Source: Lentisphaerota bacterium (GTDB lineage: Bacteria > Verrucomicrobiota > Kiritimatiellia > CAIQIC01 > Lenti-01). From it: DNA of 64,000 nt. Location of the stretch: assembly GCA_012514035.1 (NCBI GenBank), contig JAAZBB010000063.1, positions 1 to 64,000 of the forward strand. The letters are read 5' to 3'. The position numbers and the translations under genes are program-made. The notes under the pieces were generated by a model. It was not told the DNA's origin. It saw only the letters and a program-made list of their open reading frames with translations, and searched no databases. Shown in pieces: positions 50,118-62,100 of this stretch; the first letter of the stretch is position 1, and each line of letters starts with the position of its first letter.

Positions 50118-53100
50118 TTATTGCCCCATCCAGCGCGTGGGCGGCTGGTAGAAGTTGGTCGGGTGGTAGGTCCAGATCCAATGATTGCCCAGGCCGCCAT
50201 TCACGGAAATGATGATCAGGATGTCGTTGGGCTTGAAGAACGGCCCGTTCACCGGGAGTTGACTTCCGACAAAGCGCCATGTCCCGGTGGAATCGCAGAA
50301 AATCTTGGTGCTGCCGCGCACTCCTTTGGTGGAGGTGTCCACCGTGTAGATCTGATCGCCGTAGGACGGCGCGCTGCCCGCCGGGGTCTTAACGAAGCCC
50401 GATGCAATCAGGTTGAGGTTGCTCGGATGCGTCGAGACCGGCAGGTTCAGCGCCACCAGATTGTAGACCGGCTGGTTGGTGCGGCCGGAGATCATTCCCG
50501 TATATATGATGTTGGTGAAGCTGCCGTCTTCGGCCGGACCGTTGGTCGGAACCTTCAGAATGGAATGCCAGACCATGGCGGGAATTGAAACACCCGGCTG
50601 GCTCTCGTCGGAGGCGGTGGTGGTGGCATAGCCCCGGCCCACCAGGTTGGTCGGCAGCGTGATCGAGAACCCCCGCTGGAAGAAATCGGGCGACTGCTCG
50701 ACGTGTGTTACGGGCGTGTACGGGTTCGTGACATTGTACCAATTGCCGTCGAGGCCGAAGAAATAGGAATCGGTCGCCACCGCTTTGATGCCCGACGCAT
50801 AGAATTCGATCTTGGTCGAGCCCGCCGCGGCGCTTTCGCCGGCCGGCCAGATGTTCGTATCGGTCCCGAACACGCCGGAGAAGGTGTTGGTGAAAGGCTG
50901 TCCATGCAAGCCCACGTAGTTGAATCCTTCGGAAATGATGAGGTTGTGCAGGGCGTACACGTCCTCGCTGGCCAGTGGCCGCTGCGGCAGACCGCTCAGG
51001 ACGTTGGTTCGTTGCCAGCGGTCCTTGTAGGACGCGCGATAGAATCGCATTTGACCGCGGTCGCCCGAGAGACCGACATCCTGTCCCGGCGCATCCGTGA
51101 ACCAGTTGGTCTGGATCGTGCCAACCTTGCTCCACGTCCAGTTGGTGTTATCCTGGAAGGAAGCGGCGTCTTTGTAGATCAGGTCGTACTCCTTGGTGAC
51201 GCTCGTGTACTGTCCGTACGCGTTGGTCTGTCCCGCCGCAATCCAGTACAGTGCCGCCCCGCTCTTGTCACCGGTCCGCAGGTTGTTGTTCGTCGGGAAG
51301 GCGCTTTCGATCATGCTCCGCGCCTTGAGCACGCCCTGGGTCACCGCGAACCGGATGGTGTTGTTCGTGGCCCAGCTGGTCACTCCGGCCGGACCTTCGT
51401 TCCCGGCCCGGTCCAGGCCGACCACGATCACGGCGTAATCCTGGTCGTAGTCCAGATCATAGAGGCGGATTCCGCCCTGGTAGGAATTGGTCAGGTCGAG
51501 ATAGTCGGCGCCGGAGGCGGAGGGATCGGTGATCGCGTTCGTCGCGGTGACGCTGGTCCAGGACTGATAGGCCCCGGTGGCAATGAAGTTCGTGAAGATG
51601 AACTTGTCAGCCGGACTCTTGAGATAGTCGTCGAGAGGCACCTTGTTGATGTCAAAGGCTCCGTAATAGATCTTGTAGCTCTTCCACGGCGAGAACAGGT
51701 CCTGGCCCGCGAGAGGATTGGGATGGTTCGGATCGTTCCGGTCGTCAGGCCCGACATCGCCCGAGTCCCATTCCAGGTCGAACTGCGTGGTAGGATCGTC
51801 TACGCCTTCGGTGGAAGCGGTCACGTCCGGAACTTCGGTCGGCGGGGTGATGTCGTAGGCAATTCCGAAGGCGGGGATGTAGGCATCGTCCGGGACGCTG
51901 CTGGCCAGGCGGTCGCCCGGCCGATTGTTGTCCCGATCCACCGCGAACAGATAGTTGGTGGTCAGGCCCTGCTCGGTCGCCGTGAAAACCGCCGTGACTT
52001 CATTGATGGGCGAGCCATCCTCCAGCAGCTCAATTTGAATCCGGATGTCATCCCAGTAGGTTCCGGCCGCGGAAGACAATTCCACCTCGATTTGATCCAC
52101 CGCGGAATCCAGGGCGGTTGCGGCGGAGAGGCCGTTCGACCACCCCCCGGCCGCGCCGGCGATTTCAACGTGGAAGGTGGCGCCCGAAACAGGATCTCCA
52201 TTGGCGTCGAGCCCTGTGACCGTGAGAGTGCCGGTGCCCGCGCCGCGATACTGCGCGCCAAGAACCGTCACGCGCGGCACCCAATGGTAGTCGTTGCATA
52301 GCGAAACCGTCTGGACGACGGTGGCCCCGGTCATCTTGAGCGAATTCGTGCCTTCAAAGGATTGTTCCGCCGTCACGACCGCGCCGGACAACGTCCAATC
52401 GGTCGCACCGAGTTCGAAACCATAATTGGCCAGGGCGCCCTCCGCCGGCACGGCCAGCGGAATGCCCAGATCCGGTCCGATGCCGCTCGTGGAAGTCGCG
52501 GTGCGGTGCTCGCCCACGCCGGTCACCTCCAGGTCGTCGGCGGCCTTGACCCCGTCCGCCGCGGGCTGGAAAGAAACGCGGAATTCGGGGGTATTGGTCC
52601 AGGCGGCCGTGTACCGGTCCAGCGGACCGGTGAATTCCGCTCCGTTGACGGTCACATTGGTCGGCTGACTGGGTTTGACGGTATCGTTATCGAATACCTG
52701 CAGCGTTCCCAGGGCGACATCCAGGCGGGCGCGCTGGTCCCCCCCCCGATTGTCATCCGCATCATAGAGGCTGGCGGTCATCAGGTGATCTTCCCAGACG
52801 GCCGGATACGGCAGCCAATCGCCCACCTCGGCGTAGGAGAAAGAACTGAACGCCCAGGTGCTGGTGGGGAACTGCGCCGCGATGCGGGTTGACTCCAGCC
52901 CCGAGCTCAGGTCGCTGCGATAGTTTGCCGTGTTGTTCGCCGCGACGGCGCCGATGGTCAGCGAACTGTTGGTGATGTCATAACCGCCGTTGACGGATTC
53001 CTGCGTCAGGGCGGTGCCGCGCTGGACGCCCTTGATGGTGCGCCCTTGCCCGCCGCCGCCGGTGTCGTAGAGCGGCAGCACCACGCTCAAGGGCGCAGCC

Positions 53101-56100
53101 GCGGTCACCTTGGCCAACTGGCTGTCATATACCCGGTTGGTCAAACTAGCCAGTTGCGCGGGTGAATTGGTGTCCGCCAGAACGGTGTCCCCGTTGATCA
53201 GCAGGTTGCTGCGGGTTGCAGCCCCCGGCAGACCCAGATAGATCCGGGGAATCGCCCAGTTGGAACGGGCCGGGCTCCAACTGCTCTGGATGTTGGGCTG
53301 GCCAACGTCATTGTCGATGAACGTCACATAGCCAATCCGGACGTTGCTCAGCTCCAGATTGTCAATATTGATCCCGGTCCCGTCTTGGCGGTCATCGTCC
53401 TTGTCCCAGACCGAAACGATTCGGAATTCGTTGATCACGCCTTCGTAATCGTTGAACAGCGCGGCGGCCTGCCCCAGGGAAAAAGTCCATTCCAGCGCGG
53501 CATCGGGCCGATTGGTCGTGTTGGCGGCCAGATCCTTGCCCGTCAGCCAGCCGTTGGTCGAAATCAGGTCGGCCAGGGCGTTCGAGAAGGACAAGGCCGG
53601 CACCGTCCAGCCGCTGAAGTCATACAGGTTGACCCGGGCCGTGATGGAAGTTGCCGCGGCCGCCTGCAACTGCTCATCGTTGATCCGGTATTCCCGGTTG
53701 TTGCCGCTCGATACCGCCTTGGTAATGACCCCATTGACGAAAATGCCCAGCGGGCCGCCGTAGAGATAGCCGCGCACCGGCCGGGCCGTGTCCTCGTCAT
53801 AGAGAGTGGCCGTGGTGACATTGGTGGCCGTGCGTGAATCCCCCTCGCGATCCACGTCATAGTCATCCACCCAATAGCGCGCCTGGTAAACCAGCGCCCC
53901 GCCGCCGGAGCCCAGCACGATCTGTTTCTTGTCGGCCGCGGGCGCCGTGTTCGAGATGATGGTCGCCGTGGTGGCCCCGCCATTGACAGCGAGCCCGTTG
54001 GTCAGGAAGGCGTTCGTCACCGGCACGCTTCCTGAGGACACATTCCAGAAGTCCACCCGCGGCGCCCGGCCCGTGTTGGTCACGGCATACAGCCCGCTGT
54101 GGCTGTCGTGGGCCGACAGCGCGAAGGTGACCGTGCCGCGCGCCAGATCCTGGTCCGTCACCTGCGTGCCGCCTTCGGGCCCGAGGATGTAGCCCGAAAC
54201 CGTCAGGTTGTCGATGTACCAGTTGGCGTTCTGTTCCGATACCAGGTGGTTCGTGTCGGCGACGCGCGCCAGCAGTTTGAACAGGACGGTGTCCGTTGCC
54301 GCCGCGGTCATCGCCACACTCACGCCCGAGGAGATCACCAGGTAGTTGTTCCAGTTGGTGCCCATCAGGTTTTCCGGATCGTACAGGTCGATGGTGTTCG
54401 TGGCCCAGAGAGTTTCGGACCCGCCTGGCATGGTGCCGTACAATTCGACCAGGTCCGGGCCGTTGGCGCTGCTGACCCGAGTCTCGAAGCTGATGGATTC
54501 CGCCTTGAAGCTCCGGCCCGCCGCCGGCGTCAGGGTGAACGTGAGATAGCGGTTGGTGGCCGTCTTGTAGAACTGAGCGTTCATGAAAAGGTTGGAGGTC
54601 CCCTGCAACGTGGTGCCGGGCGGGCCGTTCACGATGTTGCCGGCGGTCATGTTGGCCGCCACGGCCGCAGGACTCAAGTCCGCCGCGCCGCTCGGGAAAG
54701 TCCATTCCACCAGGTTGGTCAGCACGTACTCCCGGGCCAGGCCGGTGCCGGTCACGGTCAGGTTGGTGAGCACCGGATTGGTGGAATCGTCGTCAAAGAC
54801 CCGCAGACGGCCGAAGGTCGTAAGCGCCGACGCCTGGTCATCGTCGCGGTCGTTGTCCACATCGAACAGGTTCAACTGAATGAAGTTGGTGTGGCCAACC
54901 GGGCCGGCCGGGTCGGCGGCGCCCCACAGAGCGGTAATGTCAGCATCGGCCAGCGGAGAGAAGGACCAGGTCAGCAGGGTATGGGCATCGGTGGTGTCGT
55001 TGGTTTGGCTGGCGGCGGCATTGAAACCCGCCCAATTTGTTTTCCAGCCCGCGACCACGAAGGAAGTGTTGGTCAGGGTCCGGCCCTCAGTGACATATGT
55101 TTCGCTGTTACCGGCGGCTACTCCCTTGTAGTATTCGTCATAGGCGTTGAAGTTGAACCAGAGCGCGCGGCCAGTCAGGTCGCCATCAGACACCTCATAG
55201 AGCACATCCTGGCCTTCCCCCACGACGTAGTTCAGGCGACCGGCGGCATTGGAGACCACCAGCGATACATTCGTGCCGCTGTTCTCCAGGCCCAGGTTGG
55301 TGGTGGCGACCGGTGCCCGGATGTCATCGTCCGTCACGCGGATCTGGATCAGGAAGTTCGTCGTGATGTTCCGCACCGTGTTGGGACCGTCCTGGCACCA
55401 GCCGCTGTAATACGGCTCCGCCGAAGAGGAACTGACGAAGCTGTTCCAACTGCCGTATTCCGACCAGCTGCCGCCGGAGGAATAGGCATCCTCAGCGCTG
55501 AGCGTAAGATAGTACTCGATCGTTGGATCGTAGTTGGTCACGTTGAACGCCGCGCGAACGTAATTGGTCATGATGACATCGGAGTTGCCGGCAGCCAAGG
55601 TATTGGAGGCGTGGAAGGGCTTGTCCACGCCCCACAGGTCGTTGGTCGTGCCGGTGACCGTGTCAATTTCAATCAAGTCCCAGTTCGGCGATACTCGCCC
55701 ATCCGTGCTGATGATGTTGTAGGCAAAGCCGCCGGGCCCGTTGGGCGGAGAATCCGCATCCTTCATCTGGTTGGTCGCGTAAACACCGCTGGCATCGTCC
55801 CAGCGGATCACGAAGCCAAAGATGTTGTTCGTGTCGCGGATCTCGCTGTCCAGCACATCCTGAATGTAGCCGTAGCGGGCGATGCGCTGGTCATAGTCAC
55901 CGGCCAGATAGCCGACCACGTTCGTGCCGATGTAGACCAGAGTAGGCTGCGGCCCGTCCGCATCCAGCTTGCCGACCACCCGGAACCAGCGGGTCGTGGC
56001 CGCTGACAACTCGCCGGCCGTGTCGCGCGCCCGCACCCGCCACCAGTAATACTCGGCCGAGGTCGAAAGGGTATAGTTCGTGGTGTTGGCGTCCAGGTTG

Positions 56101-59100
56101 ACCCGCAGCTCGATCGTCCCGTTCTCCGCGCCCGACACGCCGTTGAACTGGTCGTTGGTGCTGACCTCCAGCAGGTAGCCGGTGATCTTTCCGTCGCTGT
56201 CGCTGGACGCCTGCCACTCGAGGGTCGGGTTGGCCAGCGTGGTGGCCGCGTTCGTGGGCGTGGTCAGCACCGGCCGGGACGGTTTGACATTGTCGGACAG
56301 CCCCGCCGGGCCGAACTTCACGTCGAACCAGAAGTCGATGTCCCCGTCGCTGATGTCCTCCTCCCAGGCCGTGCGTTGCAGCGCGTTGTCGGTCACTGTC
56401 CACGGCGGGATGGAGATCGCGTCAATGGCGTCGATCGATCCATCCGAATTGATCTGGAGGGTTCCATCGCCGTCGTTGTTCCACGCGCCGGTGTTGAGGA
56501 AAGTGGCCACGGTGAACCGGCCCACCAGGGTGCCGGCCAACCCCAGGTCGGCGCGCGGGACCTTCAGCTCGATGGTGTCATGGACGGCACTGATCACCGC
56601 GTTGGTCTGGCTGTTGGGAGCCCCGGTCGGCGGCGCATGCCAATCGCCCCGGTCGGTGGAGAACAGCTCGACCTGCGGCGCGCCGGCGGCCGAAACGTAA
56701 TGCACGTTGACCTGGTATTCAGGGAAGTGCTCGTTGTCGCCCTCGCAATACTGCCCGCCGATCATGTTGTTGCCGGCATTGTCGCCCAGGAAGGTCTGGC
56801 CTGTGCTGCCGGTGTTCGTACGCGTATCCACGCCGATGGCGATGTACGGCTTGGTGATGTCGGTGATGTCGCTCATCCGAACGAGGAAATACACCCAGGT
56901 GTCGTCGGCAAACACACGGAATTCCCGCAGGTCGCCGTTCGGATGATCGGCCTGTTCCGGCCGGACCTCGCCTTGCTTGTCTGTCCAGATGAATTCCTGG
57001 ACCGAGCTGGCCGAGTTGTTGATCGCCGCGGAAGGCGATCCCACCCAGTCGGCCGGGCTGCCGTCCAGGATGATTGTCTGTCCCCCGGCATCGGTCGTGG
57101 CGCTGGCGGCGGCATAGGTGACGGAATAATACGACCAGTTTTCGGAGAAGAACCGGTAGTAGTAGGTGGTGCTGGGGGCCAGGCCCGTGTCGGCAAACGC
57201 CTCCAGGTTGCCGCGATAGACGACGGTCCCGCTTCCGCCCAGCAAGTCGCCGGGATTGTAGGTGGTGCCGTTTTCCGGCGTGCTCCAGCCCGTCTCGGCA
57301 GTCTGCCGCACCACCAGCACATCCTTGGCCCAACCCGAGACTCCGCGCGTCCATTCCAGATTGATCTGGCTGTTGGTATTGCTGGAATCCTTCGCGGCCG
57401 TGACAGCCGTGGGCGGGTTGAGATTTTGCACCATCACGACAGGGTTGTTCGTCCGCACATCGGCACACCCGCTGCCGACGGTCACATACCGGCTGGTCAT
57501 TGCTCCGGCCGTGGTCATCTGCACTTGATTGGTCCAGGAGCTGTTGTTGTTGGCATTCTGCCACCAGGTCATGGCATAGGAGGCAGAAAAGGCGCCGTTC
57601 TGGGCCCAGTCGAACTCAATGGCCGCACTGTGCCCCAGGCTGATGGGATAGGACTGGAACTGGAAATTCTCGGTGTCGCCCAGCCAGACGTTGGTCGCGG
57701 CGGTCCACGCCGCGCCATTGACCATGTTGCTGCCCGCCCACGTCGGGCAGGTCACCGTCAGCAGTTGCGACCAGTTGGTGGCAAAGCGGATCTCGTCATA
57801 GAACACCTTGCCGATGGTGTTGCCCCCGTCGGTGGAACCGGCATTGAGCTGGATCCGCGCAATGTTGTCGATACCCGCCATGGTCTGGCTGACAAGCCAG
57901 CTTGAGGGCTCCGTGCTGGGAAACTCGGCTGTGTCCAGAATCCGGTAGGCGTTCGCTTGGAACACATCTGTGTCGAAGTCGTACTTGCCCACCACCAGGT
58001 ACACGTTGCCGGTGCTGCCGGTACCGGAATAGAACTCGCCCATGTCGAAGCCCGACCAGTAGGGGGTCGTGCCATCGCCAATGGCGAATGTGCTCCAGTT
58101 GCCGCCGGCGCCCTTTCCGAGGAAAGCCTTCTCGGAGCCGCTCGAGTTGAGCAGGCTGACCCCCGCCCACTTGTTGGCACCGCGGTACTGGTACGCCATT
58201 TGAAACGCGATGAAGAACTGTCCGCTGTTGATGGCGCTGGACAAAGCCCGTTGGGCCTTGGCGTTCCCTCCGTTGCCCGGGTCGCTGCAATACACCAGGT
58301 TGCCGGCCATGGCCGGATAGTTGCTCAGGTTGAGGAACTTCGGAACGCTGTCCGCCACGGCGGTGCTGAAGTTCGTCTGCACGTTCCACGTGCCGGTGTC
58401 CATCGACCAGGCATTAGCTCCGAAACCCTGGCCGCCCGCCGTCGCGGCGCCCAGCGTGGTCCCGTTGGTGTAACTGAACGGATTGACCTGCTCGTAATCG
58501 GCATAGGCGTGGTTGGTCGCGCTGGCGCCTACGCCGTCGGAGTAATAGTTCGCCCCGCTGTACGAATGGAACTGGTAGTAGTTGGTGGTGCCGGGCACGA
58601 CCACATGCTCCACCGCCGTGGCGGATCCCTTGTAGATCACCGTGGCTCCGTCGATCGTGTTGCCCACGCTGTAGCCGGTGCCATCGGTCGGATCCGTCGA
58701 AATCGCGCTGGTCTTGTGCAGGATCATCACGTCGCTGCCGGTGCCGTTCTTGGTCCACGCCAGCCGCACCATTTCACTGCCGTCCGGGGTGGCCGTCTGG
58801 CCCGAGGGATCGGACGGCTTGGTCGGCACCACGCCAATCAGGTCCACCCAGTTGGTCGCAATGCGCACTTCGTCGAAGGTGCAATCGCCCGGCGTGCCGC
58901 CCGAAGTCGCCCCCGCCGCCAGCCGGATCGAATTGACCCACCCCACCGTGTTGCTGGCCTTTGAAACCGTCACGTCCCAGGAGGACGGTTCATCGGTCGG
59001 CACACTCTGGGAACCGATCTTGTAGGCCTTGGCCTTGGCCTGGCCCGCCGCCCAGTCGTAGTAGCCCACAATGATGTAGTCGTTGCCGCTGCCCTTGGAC

Positions 59101-62100
59101 AGGGTATAGGAAGAGCCGGTGGTGTCGATCCCCAGCTGCTGATCCGCCCCGGCGATTTCGCCCACAAACAGTTTTTCGGTCGAGTCGTAGAACAACGAAA
59201 GCCCTTCGTATTTACCCGCGCCTTCGTACAGGTAATTCATCACATAGCTGAAGTAGATCCGCCCGCTCTTGTAGACCTGGCCCAACGCACGGAAGGCGGT
59301 ACTGCTGCCGGAATCCGCCACCGTGGTTTTAATCTTGTTGCCGGTCATGGCTGGATAATCCGCCTGGTCGGCGAAACTCCCGCTGGCGATGGAGAAACTG
59401 CCGGTCCCCACGCTCCACGCCCCGCCCCAGCCGGTTTCGCCGCTCAGCCCTGCCAATGTCGTGCTGTTCGTGTAGGAGAAGGTGTCCACGACCTCCCCCG
59501 TAGCGAACGAGGTCGTGGGCTCGCTGTCCGTCAGGCCGGCCGAGTAGTAGTTGCCGCTGTAGGAATAGAAAGCGTAATGGTGTGCCGTGCCCGAAGCCAC
59601 CACGTGCTCCAGCGCCGAACCGTTGCCTTTGAAGATCACCGTGCCGCCGCCGCACGCGGAACCCACGCTGTAGACCGAACCCTGCGTGGGCGCGGCCGAG
59701 GCACTGCCGGCCTTGTACACGATCATCACATCGTAGCCGTTTTCGGTCCAGGCCAGGTCGATCAATGTCTTGCCGTCGGCCGTCGCCGTCCCCGCGGATG
59801 GATCCGGCAGAATCACCACGCTGCCGGTTGCCGGGGAGGCAGTCCGGTAGTTTAGGAAGCTGCCCGAGCCGTTATAGGGATAGATGGCCGCATGATAGGT
59901 CGTGCCCGCGCTCAGTCCGGTCACCGTCACATTGCCGGAACTGCCTGCCGCCAGATAGACCACATAATTGCCCGTCCCGATCTGGGTCCCGCTGCCGAAC
60001 GTTGTGCTGGCGGCATAGCCGCTCCAATCCACCGGATCGGAGTTCACCGCCGAACCGGACTTGGCCAGAATGATGGTGCCGTCGGCGCCGGAGCCCGTCC
60101 AGGTGAGCGTGGCGCTGCCGCTGCTGGCCGGAACAAAGGACGTGAGCGTCAAACTGGTACCGGGCTCGGCGGGACCGGTGGTGGCGGTGGCCCATGGCAC
60201 CGGCGAGTCGGTACGATAGTTGTAGGTGGCATTGGCCGGGATCCCGTTGTCGGCATAGGGAAAGATCTCATAGTAGTAGGCCGTACTGGCGGCCGTGCTG
60301 TAGCTGTCGGTGACCGAGCCGGCGCCGGCTGCCGTGATGACGAAGACCGCCGTGCCGTCGCCGATGGCATTGCCTTGGGAATATCCCGTTCCGTCCGCTG
60401 GGCGGCCCGTGGGCAGCGCGCCCGAGCGGCGCACGATGACAAACCCGCTGGCACCCGTGGCCGCGCCCCAGTCCAGCTTGATCTGCGTGTCCGACAGCGC
60501 CGTGGCCGTGAAAGCGACGGCATGGGCCGAGGGCTCGGTCGAAAGCGTGTAGCGGCTGGCCGGATTGCCCGAGGCGGGGTTTGTGTTGTAGTTCAGCGTC
60601 AGGTTCGTGCCCTGGTATTCGTAGACCCGGACATGGTATTCCGTCTGCGCCGACAGGCCGGAAAGTGTGAACGGGCTCGTGCCCACGTGCACCAGCTTGT
60701 TGCCGTCCCCCAGGTCGGTCGCCGCGCCAAAGTTGTTGTTCTCGCCGGAATACGCCGTGGCATCCGTTGGGAGCCAATTCACCGCGCTCCCTGCCTTGGC
60801 CACCACAAGCCGGCTCAATCCGCTCCCTGCCGCGAACGACACCGTATAATTAGTGCTGCCCAGGGTACTGAAACCGATGCTGGCGGCCTGCGTCGGCTCC
60901 GGCATCAGGGTGAATGCACTGGTCGAGGCCGGGGTGCCCCGGTAGTTTTCCGAACCGTCGCTGCCGTTGAAAGAGGACGCTTCGATGGTATAGGAGGTGC
61001 CAGGCCCCAGGTTGGTCACCATCACGCTGCTGCCGGTGCCGTTATACACGACATAGCTGCCGGATCCGAGATCCGAGCCAGAGCCGAATGTTGCGCTGGC
61101 GGTATAACTGTTCAAGTCGGTCGGATCCACGGGATTGCCTCCGGCGCGGATCACGATCAGGGTATTGGTGCCGGTCGTCCCTTTGGTCCAACTGACGGTC
61201 AAGGCATTGCTGCCGATGGCGGAGACGGTCAGGCCGGTCGGATTGCCGTCCGGGGTAACGGCCATGGTCTTGAGGCTGATTGGATTCGCCGGGGCGGAAC
61301 TGGCGAGATAGTTAGCCGTGGCCCCACTGCCGTTGAACTCGAAGACGCGGATGTGGTAAGCGGTGTCGCGCGACAGACCGCTCAAGGTCGCCAGCGGCCC
61401 GCTGCCGGCGTGCACCACGTAGTTGCCCGTGCCGATCTGCGTGCCCGAGCCGAAGGTCGCATTGGCGGTGTAGCCCGCCCCGTCCACGGGAAAGCTGTCT
61501 ACCGCGGCCCCGGCCTTGACCACCACCAGCCGGCCGGACCCGTTGCCATCCGTCCAGTTGATCCCGGTCAGTGTGACTTCGTTGGTGCCCGTGACATAGA
61601 TGCTGTTGGCTTGCGTCGTGGGCTCGGCCATCAGCGTATACCGGCTGGCAACCGGCTCGTCGTTCGTGCGATAGTTCGGCGTGTCCGCTCCGTTGAACTC
61701 ATAGACCGCAAAATAGTACTCCGTGCCCGCCGTCAAGCCCGTCACCGGCACGGATGTGCCCATGCCCTTGTAGACCACGTAGCTGCCCGCCGCAGTCGGA
61801 TCGCCGGAGCCGAAGGCCGCATTGGCGTTGTAGACCGTGCTGTCGCCCGGATCCGCCGGCGCCGAACCCTGCTTGACCACCACCAGCACGTAGTCCCCGT
61901 TGCCGCGGGTCCAGCCAACGGTCATGGAAGTATTCGCCAGGCTGCTGAACGTGATGACCGAGGCCGGCGTCGTGGGCTCCGTCAGGGTTTTCATGCCGGC
62001 GTCCGACAGTCCGAAGTCGCTCATGCTTGCGCTGGTGCTGTTCGTCGCCCGCACCCAATAATAGTAGCCCACTCCCGCCGTCGCCGTCGTGTCGTCGTAC